From Myxococcales bacterium UBA1238 (lineage in GTDB: Bacteria > Myxococcota_A > Bradymonadia > UBA7976 > UBA1532), in assembly GCA_002309015.1 (NCBI GenBank), contig DBWM01000071.1:32533-96532 (forward strand): a stretch of DNA of 64,000 bases. Reading direction: 5' to 3'. How positions within the stretch are numbered: the first letter of the stretch is position 1; every line of letters begins with the position of its first letter. Shown here piece after piece: positions 1 through 9,629 of the stretch. Under the pieces are notes generated by a model, which saw nothing but the letters and a program-made list of their open reading frames with translations, was not told the DNA's origin and made no database searches. A program made the position numbers and the translations under genes.

Positions 1-643
1 AAAGCCACGTTGATCCGAGCTCCAGCAGACCGATGCGGATATTCGTCCAGACGTCCAGGGGCAGGCAGCCTTCGTCCTCGGCCCATTCCATCGATTCTTT
101 GACGAATTCGGCCGTGCGCAGCGATTCGCCCGAGGGATTGAAGTAGGCGAGCGCCCCTTCGAGCTCGGCGATGTTGGCGGCGATGGCCGTGATCGTGCGG
201 AGTTCCACCTCGGGGGCCAGCGGTTCGGCGTCTTCCTGCTCGGCGTTGCCCAAATCGAAATGCGTCGTCCGGATGCGCACCATTGCCTTGTGCTTGTTGG
301 CTGCCTCCTGAGCGCCCTTCCAGACCCAGGTCTGCTTGGTTGCGCGGCGCATGGCTCCCGGCGTCACATGGCAACCGAACGCGTTTTCCATGAACGCCCG
401 AAACAGATTCTGATCCTCCGTCGGCTTCGGCCAGTCCACCCAGGGATGCTCGACCACGTCGATGATGACCCCCGTTCCCGCGCTGTCCTGAAGACCCAGC
501 ACGAGCGCCTCTCCGTCGCAGGCCCAATGCTCCTTCTCGCCCTGCTCCGTGCGGCCCAGAATGTGAAAATCGCCGATGACGGTCTCGATCTCGTCGAGCG
601 ACGGCGCCACCGAAAACAACACGAACACGCTTTGATTAAACAT
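1..643 (-). CDS. DUF4261-like protein of the T6SS island (3' end beyond window)
   Basis: An open frame starts with ATG at 643, preceded by GAAGGGAGAG at a good spacing, and runs off the left edge with no stop, so at least 214 residues are visible and the C-terminus is missing. No signal peptide or membrane segment is seen; the product should be cytoplasmic. The start (MFNQSVFVLFS) and the later segment containing YFNPSGESLR and LDVWTNIRIG resemble the DUF4261 family often encoded beside type VI secretion cargo genes. It is the last visible gene of a same-strand series from vgrG, 117 bases after the large LysM protein. By context it could be an accessory or immunity protein, but that is inference; family assignment is from memory and moderate. 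Confidence 0.6.
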   Translation of the reverse strand, partial: MFNQSVFVLFSVAPSLDEIETVIGDFHILGRTEQGEKEHWACDGEALVLGLQDSAGTGVIIDVVEHPWVDWPKPTEDQNLFRAFMENAFGCHVTPGAMRRATKQTWVWKGAQEAANKHKAMVRIRTTHFDLGNAEQEDAEPLAPEVELRTITAIAANIAELEGALAYFNPSGESLRTAEFVKESMEWAEDEGCLPLDVWTNIRIGLLELGSTWL

Positions 644-760
644 AACTCTCCCTTCAAAGAGCGCGCTGTCTGTGCGCAGAGAATCGCACGTTAGGGGCGG
701 ATTTTAAAGGAAAAGCTTTAAGGAAGGTGGAGTGGGGTGGGGGGAGGGAGATGGAAGGGA

Positions 761-3700
761 TCAGCTGTGAGCCGCTGGCTTACCACCGCTGAGTAGCTGG
801 TTACGGGAGCCGAACCACTTCTTGATCCATGCGTCGAACTGATCCTGTTCGCCCCAGTCGACCAAGTCGTCGATGCGTTTCACTGCGGTCTTGATGTCGA
901 TTGCGGCACCGTTGGCTGCGCAGTGATTCAGAATCAGGTAAGCTTCGCGCTTGGTCTTGGCGGACTTCAGGATCTTGATGATCGCCTCTTCCTCAAGTTC
1001 GTCAGGCAACAAGATACCGCGTTCGGTCATTTGGTAAATGAGTTCACCCTTGACCTCAGGCGAGCTGTTGGACCAAATCTTGTCGTTATTATCCTCTTTG
1101 ATGTGCTTGGCCATCGTGTGGATGCGAGTTTGGTTGGTCGCCCAGCTCGAGTAGTTGGAAACCAGCTTCTTGAGGCCTGCAGCTGCGACCACCGCCCCCG
1201 GGTTCATCGCTGCGAAGGCCGTGGCTCCGATGGCCAAAATGCGATACTGCTTGAAGGCTTCAGCCGCGATAGCTGTCACCTTTTGATAATCGCACCGCTT
1301 GAGCATCGTATTGATGACCGAAAGGATTTCGATGGGGTCAACTTCGAGCTCAAACTTGACGCCCGCACCGAGACCCACTGTCAACGAGGCTTTCGCCCGG
1401 ATGATGAAGGTCCCGTTGTTGTAACCGACTTCGAAGGACGCTTCCCCACCAATCCCGGCGCTCAGGCTGCCCTTAACACCAATCTTGGCGAGTTGCTTCC
1501 ATTCTTTGGTGTCGACGTGGCCGTCATGCCATTCGATTTTACCGCTGATCTCGCCATCAATGGCTGCGCCTGCAAATCCGCTGATGCTGCCGGAGAGGCC
1601 AACTTTCGTTTTAGATGAGTTGTTGCCTTTGGTCAGGCTGACCCCCGCTTCAGCAGAGGCGGCAGCGACTACGCCGACATAACCTTCACCAGAAAGACTC
1701 ACGGTACCGCGAATACGCATTAATTTCGGGTAGATCGAAGAAGTCTTCTGAAGTGATGCAGGCATCAGCAGGAAGCCATCTTGGCCCGCGATGTACCAGT
1801 CAACGGTGCCCTTTGCTCTCGCGAGATCGAAGCCCGCTTTGGCTTCCCCCTTCACGTTAAATTTGCCTGAATCGGGATCGAATTCTGCAGAACCGCTCAA
1901 TCCCGCCGAGAAGCGGAATAAGGCTGCTTCATAGGATGCATTGTATTTTTGACCCGAAGAATTTCCTGAACTGCTTATCACCTTGCCGAAGACAGGGTAG
2001 ATCTTCTCATAGTCTTTCTTGAAAAACTCATGCGCGATCTTGACTTCCGTGAGCTCTCTGGAAGCGTCTTCGACCTGTTGCTGAGTCTTTTCGAGATCCT
2101 TAATGATGGCGTCGAACTCTTTGTTCTTATTCTTCTTCTTAAAAGACTTTGCGAGTTTCTGCAGGTCCGAACTCATCATTTCATCGGCATCTAGCTTGCC
2201 AACATAATAAACTTTGAGTTTCTTGGACGATTTCTTACCAATCATGAATTCGCGAATGGGCGGATCCTTCAGATCGACAGATCCCTCTTTGCCACCACAA
2301 GCGGTCAGGAGTTCCTTCATAACCGCTTCATTCTGCTTCAGATCGGCTTCGGTCGACTTCTCGTTAATCTTCTTCAGCTTCTTGCGGATATTTTCAATTC
2401 TTTGAGCGTAAGCAATAAGAGCTTTATAGTATGGCTCTGGTAAATGATAGATTTCTTTCGTCCGAGGATCGAGGGCTTCGTATACTTCAAACTTGAGCTC
2501 AGGCTTCTTGCTGTCATCAGTCTTGCCGCTGGTGTTCGAGCTATTGTTGCTCGAATTGTTGTTCGGCTTGGCGTTGTTACCCGAGTTATTACTGTTATTG
2601 TTAGCGCTGTTGTTGTTGGCGCTGTTGTTGTTGGCGCTGTTGTTATTCGCGCTGTTGTTGTTATTCGCGCTGTTGTTGTTATTCGCGCTGTTGTTGTTGG
2701 CGCTGTTGTTATTCGCGCTGTTGTTGTTATTCGCGCTGTTGTTGTTATTCGCGCTGTTATTCGCGCTGTTGTTATTCGAGTTGTCGCCCGGCTTGCTGTT
2801 GTCGTTGTTTGCGGGCGAGCCGCCTTTTTGAGGCGTGCTGTCGCCGCCAGCGTTACCGCCGTTTCCGCCAGTCAGGCTGCTGTTGCCGCTGGATCCGCCG
2901 TTGCCACCACCATTGCCGTTGCCGCCACCACCGCCACCGGGGCCGTCGGGGGCTTCGTAATGGTTGCCTTTGTCGTCGACCAGATCGTTGACCATGTAGC
3001 CAACCTGCTGGTCGAGGATGCCGAGGATCTTGAAGTTTTGATCGCTGATCTCGCTCAGGCTGATCTTGCCGTTCTCGTCGCTGGTGACCCGGAGCAGCTG
3101 ACCGTCGCCCAGTTCGAGCTGGAGCGTTAAGCCTGCAACGGGTTTGCCGCCGTCTTCGATGATCTCGAACTCGACCCAGCCGGTGGCGTCGTCGAGCGGG
3201 ATGCAGATCTGGTCGTCGGGGTAGATCAGGTTCGGGTTCGAGCGCTTCTTGCGGAAGGTCGCGTTGACCGGATGCTCGTAGAGATCGGCTTTCCAGTCGG
3301 TGAGACCCTGATTGGCCGCAATGAGCGAAAGCGAATCGCCCTTCTTGATCGTGTAGACCTTGAACTGCTCTTCAACCGGCCTCGGGATGAGCTTCTTGAT
3401 GCGATCCTTTTGAATGTAGAGCACATCGCCGGGATAGATGAGCGTCGGATCGGGGCGCTTGGTCTTGAAGGCGGCGTTGCGCCAGTGATCGTAGATGTCG
3501 GCCTTCCAGTCGACGCCAAAGGCGTAACCGATGCGCTCCAGGTAATCGCAGGGCTTGACTTCGTACGTGACGAATTCGATGCCGTCCAGATCCTTGAGCG
3601 GGATGTAGATGACTTCGCCAGGGTAGATGATGTCGGGGTTCGGATGCTTCTCCTTGAACTCGGCATTCATCTCGTAGCAGTAAATGTCTTTCTGCCATTC

Positions 3701-5305
3701 CTTTTCGTGCGCATCGCCGATCTTGGAAAGCCAGTCGCCTTCCTGGACCTCGTAGCGGATGTACGGTTTGTCGGGAACCGGAATGTAGAAGACATCGCCC
3801 ACCTTGACGTTGGCGTAGGTCTTGCGCTTGCTCTTGAGATCGGCGTTGCGCGGATGATCGAAGATGTCGTCGTCCCATTTGACGTCTTCGTGCGCGTTGG
3901 CCACCGATTTGAAATCGTTGCCCTTCTGGAAGATGTACTTGATCCAGATGCGCGTATCGTCGGCGAGTTCCGGATTCAGAGGGTCGATCAGGCGGCAGCG
4001 GTTGGGCTCGCCGGGGCGGAGTTCCCACACGACGGGCGGCTGATCGGGGATGTAAATCTGATCGCCGATTTGAATCTTGTTGGGGTTGGGACGGCGCTTG
4101 CGGAAAGATTCGTTGGCGTCGTGCTCGTAGAGGCTGACCCAGGATTCGAGGGAGAATTGCTTGGCGATCTTGCCCAGCGTATCGCCCGAAACGATCTTGT
4201 AGACGTTCATTTCGGGGTTTTCGCCCGCAACGATCTTCCAGGGGGAGGTGACGCTCGGGAACGAAACCTTGAAAGGCCCTTCGCCCACGTCCTCGAGCTT
4301 GGCAAAACCGTCCTGATCGAGTTGCCCGTAAACCCTGCGTCCATCAGGGAATTCGACGCAGTAACGCTCGTCGGCCATGGGGATGGCGTAGACGCCTTCC
4401 AGCGAGAACGTGAGGTTTTGAGGCTCGGGCTTTTCTTCGGGTTCGGCGGGGCCGAAGAGCTTGTTGAGTACGTTGGCGATGCCTTGCGTGCTGTCGATCA
4501 GCTTGTCGCCCTGGCTGCCGCACAGCAGCTGGAAGATGGCGGCGACTTCCGAATCCATCGGCTCGCCGGGCATGCCGAGCAACATGCGCAGTTTTTGTGC
4601 AAAAGCGAGGGCAACCAGAACCAGCGGATGGCGCATGCTCTTACCGAGCGCGCGCGATTCAGCACCGATTTCTGTTTCGGTGGGCAGCGTATCTTCAGCG
4701 CGGGCGAGGGCCAGCAGGCTGCCTCCAAAGCCGAGCGTCTCAGAGAGCACATGCTTGGCCATGGAGTAACCCGCGCTTTGGGCCACTTCGGGAACCTTCG
4801 CTTCGGGCACTGAGCCGAGACCCACGTAACGCAGCAAATCGAGTTTGAGGTTGTAGTTCTCGGTGTTGTCCTTGATCGCGTCGCCTTCGCGCTTGGCCAG
4901 CAGCGGATATTCGGGCGGGATAACGGGCTTCGGCTTGACGTCCTCTTCCTCGTGCTCCTGCTCCTCCGACAAAGCCTCGGCTGCTTCTTGTTCGGAATCG
5001 TCTGGTTCTGCGCCGGAGTACTCGGCCGAAATGGTCGGGAGAATATCGACCTTCGTCCATGCTACGCAGGTGCGTGCAAGCCGGATGGCCAGCTCGTCGA
5101 TCACCTGCTGATCCGTCATCATGGCGACTTCCATGAAACCGAGCTCTTCGCCCAGCGCACGCCGCATCGTTTCCATGTTGGAAGGATCGAAGATGAATTG
5201 ATTGAGGAACGCCTTGGCGCCTGCTTCGGAGTAGAAGTCGATCAGTTCTTCTTCCGATAAGAGGGAGACGACATTCCCCTGGCTGGACTGAAGATCGGCT
5301 CTCAT
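761..5305 (-). CDS. Large LysM-repeat T6SS cargo/effector-like protein with Asn-rich linker
   Basis: A 1514-residue protein with no signal peptide. Residues about 1-300 are mostly helical with an acidic stretch. Five LysM-like repeats span about 368-702; each has a VY-x-GD-type start, a YEHxxNxxFxxKRPNP core and an I(Y/C)IP end. A Gly/Asn/Ser linker covers about 785-930. The C-terminal 580 residues carry a Lys-rich coiled coil, then a Gly/Ala-rich beta region (YEAALFRFSAG, KAGFDLARAKGTVDW) and a helical tail. This C-terminal pattern recalls large proteins linked to VgrG/PAAR in type VI secretion; the toxic activity, if any, is unknown. It lies 181 bases downstream of the PAAR-like gene, a gap containing a GCCGAT-AAA-ATCGGC hairpin, so it may have its own promoter. 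Candidate cargo that binds peptidoglycan through LysM is inference. Confidence 0.75.
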   Translation of the reverse strand: MRADLQSSQGNVVSLLSEEELIDFYSEAGAKAFLNQFIFDPSNMETMRRALGEELGFMEVAMMTDQQVIDELAIRLARTCVAWTKVDILPTISAEYSGAEPDDSEQEAAEALSEEQEHEEEDVKPKPVIPPEYPLLAKREGDAIKDNTENYNLKLDLLRYVGLGSVPEAKVPEVAQSAGYSMAKHVLSETLGFGGSLLALARAEDTLPTETEIGAESRALGKSMRHPLVLVALAFAQKLRMLLGMPGEPMDSEVAAIFQLLCGSQGDKLIDSTQGIANVLNKLFGPAEPEEKPEPQNLTFSLEGVYAIPMADERYCVEFPDGRRVYGQLDQDGFAKLEDVGEGPFKVSFPSVTSPWKIVAGENPEMNVYKIVSGDTLGKIAKQFSLESWVSLYEHDANESFRKRRPNPNKIQIGDQIYIPDQPPVVWELRPGEPNRCRLIDPLNPELADDTRIWIKYIFQKGNDFKSVANAHEDVKWDDDIFDHPRNADLKSKRKTYANVKVGDVFYIPVPDKPYIRYEVQEGDWLSKIGDAHEKEWQKDIYCYEMNAEFKEKHPNPDIIYPGEVIYIPLKDLDGIEFVTYEVKPCDYLERIGYAFGVDWKADIYDHWRNAAFKTKRPDPTLIYPGDVLYIQKDRIKKLIPRPVEEQFKVYTIKKGDSLSLIAANQGLTDWKADLYEHPVNATFRKKRSNPNLIYPDDQICIPLDDATGWVEFEIIEDGGKPVAGLTLQLELGDGQLLRVTSDENGKISLSEISDQNFKILGILDQQVGYMVNDLVDDKGNHYEAPDGPGGGGGGNGNGGGNGGSSGNSSLTGGNGGNAGGDSTPQKGGSPANNDNSKPGDNSNNNSANNSANNNNSANNNNSANNNSANNNSANNNNSANNNNSANNNSANNNSANNNSANNNSNNSGNNAKPNNNSSNNSSNTSGKTDDSKKPELKFEVYEALDPRTKEIYHLPEPYYKALIAYAQRIENIRKKLKKINEKSTEADLKQNEAVMKELLTACGGKEGSVDLKDPPIREFMIGKKSSKKLKVYYVGKLDADEMMSSDLQKLAKSFKKKNKNKEFDAIIKDLEKTQQQVEDASRELTEVKIAHEFFKKDYEKIYPVFGKVISSSGNSSGQKYNASYEAALFRFSAGLSGSAEFDPDSGKFNVKGEAKAGFDLARAKGTVDWYIAGQDGFLLMPASLQKTSSIYPKLMRIRGTVSLSGEGYVGVVAAASAEAGVSLTKGNNSSKTKVGLSGSISGFAGAAIDGEISGKIEWHDGHVDTKEWKQLAKIGVKGSLSAGIGGEASFEVGYNNGTFIIRAKASLTVGLGAGVKFELEVDPIEILSVINTMLKRCDYQKVTAIAAEAFKQYRILAIGATAFAAMNPGAVVAAAGLKKLVSNYSSWATNQTRIHTMAKHIKEDNNDKIWSNSSPEVKGELIYQMTERGILLPDELEEEAIIKILKSAKTKREAYLILNHCAANGAAIDIKTAVKRIDDLVDWGEQDQFDAWIKKWFGSRNQLLSGGKPAAHS
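2563..2790 (-). repeat. Short tandem repeats encoding the Asn-rich (SANNN) linker
   Basis: The DNA is a run of 15- and 18-base units (CTGTTGTTGTTGGCG and CTGTTGTTGTTATTCGCG on the plus strand) that encode SANNN and SANNNN units of the LysM protein. All units are multiples of three, so slippage would change linker length without breaking the frame. Confidence 0.8.
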
Positions 5306-5486
5306 TTGCCGCTCTCGCTTTTTGGGTGGCGCCGCGTTTGCGACGCTTTGGGTTAAATCTCTTTAGCCGATAAAATCGGCCTTTAAGGCAAAGCCTGAAG
5401 CTTACCTTAAACCTTTGCCCCACAATCGTGGGTGAGGTGGCCTCCCATCGGGGAAGCCACCAAGCCTGCTGTCAAACTCAAAGACG

Positions 5487-5876
5487 TTATGGGATTTGAA
5501 CCGTAACCTGGCCGGCAAAACTGACTTGGATCGTCCCCGCCCAGTTACAGAGCAACATGGACGAGTCGTTCAAAGCGGGCATGCCGCCGACCATCACGGT
5601 CGGGGCGCCCACGATCCAGGGCGCAGTTGTGACCGGGATGCAGGGCATGGGGGTCAACGAACCGTAAGCCGCAGCGGTGGCCGAAGCGACCGTCGGATTG
5701 GCGATCGATTTGCAGACGCCAAACGGCAGAATGTTGACCATAGGCTTGTTGTCTTGAATGTTCGCTGCTGGCTGACCGCCCGCCATCACGCAGTTGACGG
5801 GCAGAACCATCATCGTTCCAGGCGCAGCGCCCATGGCACATTGCAGCATTGCGTTGCCGATGACTTGCATCCCCAT
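5487..5876 (-). CDS. DUF4280 PAAR-like spike-tip protein
   Basis: A 129-residue protein matching the DUF4280 PAAR-like family along its length. It has an early MLQCAMG segment, VLPVN, a MAGGQPAANIQDNKP stretch, PFGVCKS, PTVASATAA, LTPMPCIPVT and a final LCNWAGTIQV. Such proteins are thought to cap the VgrG trimer and carry effectors at the tip of the type VI needle. Cysteines and the absence of a signal peptide fit this cytoplasm-loaded role. It starts 4 bases after the stop of the MORN-repeat gene, so vgrG, the MORN gene and this gene form one operon. The next gene, the LysM protein, is the obvious cargo candidate. Confidence 0.88.
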   Translation of the reverse strand: MGMQVIGNAMLQCAMGAAPGTMMVLPVNCVMAGGQPAANIQDNKPMVNILPFGVCKSIANPTVASATAAAYGSLTPMPCIPVTTAPWIVGAPTVMVGGMPALNDSSMLLCNWAGTIQVSFAGQVTVQIP

Positions 5877-5879
5877 GGC

Positions 5880-7331
5880 TTACCCCACGATCGTCTTCTT
5901 GATCTTTGAGAAGAAACCAGGTGCCGAACCGTCTTTGCCCAGTTCGTTGCCGTTTTGATCGTAACGGACCAGATCGCCCTTGCGGCGGCCTTCGCGGTAA
6001 ACCGCTTCGTCCATCTTTTCGCCGTTCGGGTAATAGCCGATCGACTTTCCTTCTTTGAGATCGTTGACGTAGGTCTCTTCGCGGCGAACTTCACCCGTCT
6101 CGTGGTATTCGGTCGCCTGGCCGGTCTGCTTGCCCATCATATAAGTGGCCACCAGCATCGGCTTGCCATTCGGGTAATAGTCCGTCAGCTGTCCGTGAAG
6201 TTTGTTGTCGAGATAGCTGCATTCGCGCGTGACCTGGCCGGCTTTGTCGTAGAAACGGGCAGGGCCGTTCAGCTTGCCGTCTACGTAGTTGGCTTCCATC
6301 AGGATGTTTTCCTGATCGTTGTAGACGGTGCCCGGACCCATCGCTTTACCGAATGCGTAATGCATCTTCATGACCAGGCGGCCTTCACGATAGAACAGGC
6401 ATTCGCCGTGCAGCAGACCTTCCTTGAAGGAGGCTTCCTGCACGCGGCGACCCTGATCGTCGTACTTGGTGCATTTGCCTTCGGGCTTGCCCTCGTCAAA
6501 CTCGATGACCTGGGTCACGTTCCCTTCGGAATCGTAATAGGTCATCGGGCCCTGGAGCTCGCCGTCCAGATAGAAGGCCTGCATGATGACGTTGCCGTCT
6601 TCATCGTAGTCTTCTGCAGCACCGGAGATGCGGCCTTCCTCGTCCTGCTCAACCGCAGAACGATCGCCACCGCCATCGCGACGCGCGGAACGCACCACCT
6701 TGATCGCTTCGTCGATCTCGGGATCGGGTTCTGGTGGCTCGGGCTCAGCTTCCTCTTCTTCGGCCTCTTCAGCACCCGGCTTGATGCCGAATTTGGCGAA
6801 CATCGCCGCCTTCGCACCTGCGATGCCTTTTTGAGCGGAGGCCATCTTTTTGGCAGCGAGCGCTTCTGCTTTGTCGCCCAGGCTGGGATCTTGTGCTTCC
6901 GCTTCCTGAGCCGCGAGCAGCTCTTCTTCGGTCATCAACGAAGGATCGATGGCCTCCGGAGCTTCCGGCTGCTCTGCGCCATCAGCACCGATGCCCAGCT
7001 TGCCACCATGCTTAGCAATCGCTTTGCCGATCGCACCAAATGCTGCGACGCCTGCTGCGGTGGCCATCGCCTTCCGCTTGAGGGCGAGCAGTTCGCGGCC
7101 TTTGTGAGGCACATTGCGACCGACAATGCTCTTGACCTTGCTCTTGCTGCCAGCCAGACCGCCACGTAAACGACCCAGCAGAGCATTGGCCTTCCGAAGC
7201 TGGCCCGTGATCTGCTTGCCTTTAAGCGCTTCTTTGGCAGCGGATTCGGCAGCGTACGCTGTAGTTGTAGCGTCGCCTGAGACGATTGCTGTCTTGCCTA
7301 CACCTTTTACGATGGATGTTGGGTCTGCCAT
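5880..7331 (-). CDS. MORN-repeat (YwqK-like) protein of the T6SS island
   Basis: A 483-residue protein. Residues 1-110 are Ala/Lys-rich and contain a mildly hydrophobic stretch (ATAAGVAAFGAIGKA). Residues 110-230 are acidic and Pro/Glu-rich. From about 235 to 470 there are about ten repeats of 22-24 residues with the pattern YxxDGxxxxxxxYxxGxxxGxxxxYxxxG, typical of MORN / YwqK antitoxin-type repeats. Its ATG overlaps the vgrG stop (TAATG), which indicates translational coupling. MORN-repeat proteins in vgrG operons have been suggested to help load or neutralise cargo; which applies here is not known. It could be a chaperone or adaptor for the PAAR-like tip or the LysM protein. Confidence 0.75.
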   Translation of the reverse strand: MADPTSIVKGVGKTAIVSGDATTTAYAAESAAKEALKGKQITGQLRKANALLGRLRGGLAGSKSKVKSIVGRNVPHKGRELLALKRKAMATAAGVAAFGAIGKAIAKHGGKLGIGADGAEQPEAPEAIDPSLMTEEELLAAQEAEAQDPSLGDKAEALAAKKMASAQKGIAGAKAAMFAKFGIKPGAEEAEEEEAEPEPPEPDPEIDEAIKVVRSARRDGGGDRSAVEQDEEGRISGAAEDYDEDGNVIMQAFYLDGELQGPMTYYDSEGNVTQVIEFDEGKPEGKCTKYDDQGRRVQEASFKEGLLHGECLFYREGRLVMKMHYAFGKAMGPGTVYNDQENILMEANYVDGKLNGPARFYDKAGQVTRECSYLDNKLHGQLTDYYPNGKPMLVATYMMGKQTGQATEYHETGEVRREETYVNDLKEGKSIGYYPNGEKMDEAVYREGRRKGDLVRYDQNGNELGKDGSAPGFFSKIKKTIVG

Positions 7332-9352
7332 TAGTTGATTTGCACCAATCCACCCTTAAGGGTCAACATACCACCGCCGTCCACAGTCATGGTTGCGCTG
7401 GCTTTGATTTCAGATGTCACGCTCGCCTTGTTGGAGAACGTGGTCCCTGCCTTGATTTCGTAGGACGTACCGGATTCCGAAGCGAGAGACGTGCCCGCCT
7501 TGACGCTCATGTCGGTGCCGGACTCCACCGCGAAGCTGGTGCCGGACTTGACAGAGACCGCGCCGCCCGCCTCGATGGTGATGTCGCCGTCGACCTTAAG
7601 CGTGTAGTTGCCCGAAACCTTCATGTCGTAGTTGCCTTCGTTGGTGCGATCTTCGTCGCCGGAGACCTTCACCGTACGCTTGCCGCCGATCGTGTAGGTT
7701 TCATCGCCTTCGGTCACTTCGAGAGCTCGGTTGCCCTTTTCGACTGTGAATGTTTCGTCGCCCTCTTTGATGAGCACGGTGCGACCGCCGCCCTGGTGAT
7801 CGCCGTTTTCATCCTTCCAGCCGATGGTGATCGTCTCAGCCCCTGCCACGTTGCGGGTGTGGCAGTTCTTGATGTCGATGTTCATGTCCTTTTCGGCATG
7901 CATGTAGATTTCTTCGGAGTCTTTGAGATCTTCGAAGCGAATCTCATTGTAGCCGTCGGCTTTTTCTTTGCTCGACTGGGTCTTGGTGGTCGACTTGGTC
8001 ATGTCGTCGGGCAGAGCGTAAGGCACAGTCTGCTCTGCGTTATAGACAGAACCAGTGACCAGCGGGCGATCGGGGTCGCCTTCGAGGAAGCTGACCACAA
8101 CCTCCTGACCGATGCGGGGGAGGAACCACGCACCGAAGCCTTTGCCTGCCCAATATTGGGAGACGCGGCACCAGCAGGAGGATTTTTCGTCGTCAGCGCC
8201 GTCGCGGTCCCAGTGGAACTGGACCTTAATGCGACCATATTCGTCGGTATAGATTTCTTCGCCGCTCTTACCGACGACCACTGCGGTCTGAGACCCGTAA
8301 ATGCGGGGTTTGCGCGACATACGAGGCGCGCGGAAGGGCACGTCAGCCGGGATCGCTTCGAAGGTGTTGGTGTAATTGCGGAAGTTCGCAATGTGGGACA
8401 CCCACTTCAAAACGTAATCGCCGTTCAGGTCTTCGCGAACGTGCTCTTCAACCTTGATCTTGTAGCCCGAAAGGAAGCCGCGGCAGTGGCTCTGGCCCTT
8501 GACGACCTTGGCAGCCGCTTCCTGCTCTTCCAAACGCACCTTGACGCGCGTTTCGCCGGGGCTCTTTTCGGCGTAACCGCCGGGATATTCGTAGATTTCG
8601 CGGTCAGCGGAATCGCCTTGAACGTTGACCGCAAGATCGCCGGTCGGCTGCTCGAAGTTGTAATCCGTCATCGCGTAAGCGGTGGCAGTGACCTGCTCTT
8701 CCACCGCAAATGATGTGATGATGTCCTCGGTATCGCCGGTGCTTTCCTGCGATTTCACTCGGCCTGGGGCTTGGCCTTCCCGCTCTTCGTGGGCGCTTGC
8801 GGAGTCGGCAATGACCATGGTGTGCTTGCCGTCTTCGTGAGTGAAAAAGTAGTAAATGCCTTCGTCTTCCATGAGGCGCGAGAGGAAGTTGAAGACCGAC
8901 TCGTTGTACTGAACACAGTAAACGCGCGGCTCATACGATCCTTCGCATTTGATCTCGAAGTCGCTGAAGCCTTTGGCCTTGAGCACTTCGTCGATGATGT
9001 CCGTCACGGATTTTTCCTGGAAAATCTTGCTGTCGACCATCATGGTCGTCAGCCAGAACCAGGGACGGAGTTCGGCGTAATACGTGGTAAACCGAGGTCC
9101 TGACCCAGCCTGGACGAAGCGCGAGCAGATCCCATTGATCTTATACTCGGTATCGCCACTGGCGATGGTTACGGTGACCGGCTCACCTACGATAGCGCTG
9201 AAATCGAGGTCGGATTCTTCGGACAGCAGTTCGAGTTGGTAATGGAACAAACCCGAAAGCCGGTCCTCACCGTGCAGGCCTCGGAGGATCAGCTTGTCGT
9301 CCCCGAGTGGGGTAGAGACCTTCAGTCCTGCGTGCTGGGTGTAATTCGCCAT
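7331..9352 (-). CDS. vgrG: Type VI secretion spike protein VgrG (TssI)
   Basis: A 673-residue VgrG. The N-terminal gp27-like part begins with HAGLKVSTPLGDDKLILRGL and continues through LSGLFHYQLELLSE and FNFLSRLMEDEGIYYFFTH. The OB-fold/gp5-like centre contains EIYTDEYGRIKVQFHWDRDG, CWCRVSQYWAGKGFG and FLPRIGQEVVVSFLEGDPDRP, all hallmark VgrG segments. The C-terminal third is the repetitive beta-helix needle (GTxxxVKSGTSxxVESGTD). There is no C-terminal enzymatic extension, so cargo must attach non-covalently, consistent with the downstream PAAR-like and LysM genes. It is the first gene of the island; the 277 bases upstream to metH should hold the promoter. Start ATG is preceded by GGCGG. Confidence 0.95.
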   Translation of the reverse strand: MANYTQHAGLKVSTPLGDDKLILRGLHGEDRLSGLFHYQLELLSEESDLDFSAIVGEPVTVTIASGDTEYKINGICSRFVQAGSGPRFTTYYAELRPWFWLTTMMVDSKIFQEKSVTDIIDEVLKAKGFSDFEIKCEGSYEPRVYCVQYNESVFNFLSRLMEDEGIYYFFTHEDGKHTMVIADSASAHEEREGQAPGRVKSQESTGDTEDIITSFAVEEQVTATAYAMTDYNFEQPTGDLAVNVQGDSADREIYEYPGGYAEKSPGETRVKVRLEEQEAAAKVVKGQSHCRGFLSGYKIKVEEHVREDLNGDYVLKWVSHIANFRNYTNTFEAIPADVPFRAPRMSRKPRIYGSQTAVVVGKSGEEIYTDEYGRIKVQFHWDRDGADDEKSSCWCRVSQYWAGKGFGAWFLPRIGQEVVVSFLEGDPDRPLVTGSVYNAEQTVPYALPDDMTKSTTKTQSSKEKADGYNEIRFEDLKDSEEIYMHAEKDMNIDIKNCHTRNVAGAETITIGWKDENGDHQGGGRTVLIKEGDETFTVEKGNRALEVTEGDETYTIGGKRTVKVSGDEDRTNEGNYDMKVSGNYTLKVDGDITIEAGGAVSVKSGTSFAVESGTDMSVKAGTSLASESGTSYEIKAGTTFSNKASVTSEIKASATMTVDGGGMLTLKGGLVQIN

Positions 9353-9629
9353 TTGGTACCGCCACGATCGGTCGTTAGTTTAGGTTTGGCACGACCAATC
9401 TCACCTGAGGGTGGAACGAAATTTAAGCCCTCTCTCGCAGTTTTACCACAACTGGCCCAAATGGGAGCAGTTGTATTGCGAGCGGGAGAGCCTCTTTGGT
9501 GACGATTGTCATAAGTTGGCGCAATTCTGGCAAATTTTGTGGCCGCAAATGTGAATATTGGGGAAGATCTGAGCGATCGCCGCTCAAAAGAATTTTGCCC
9601 GTGAAATTTTGGGCGTACGTTTCGGGGTG

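Noticed and set aside
2563..2790. Array of short direct repeats that could suggest a CRISPR
   Set aside because: No unique spacers, unit length 15-18 bases, and units are in frame inside a protein gene.
2444..3130. Long Leu/Val/Ala-rich plus-strand frames opposite the Asn-rich linker
   Set aside because: They are the reverse reading of the SANNN coding repeats; no start site or homology-like features, and the minus frame is a continuous real protein.
5488..5503. GGGATTTGAACC, a tRNA T-loop-like motif on the minus strand
   Set aside because: It lies in the coding end of the DUF4280 gene and no cloverleaf can be built around it.
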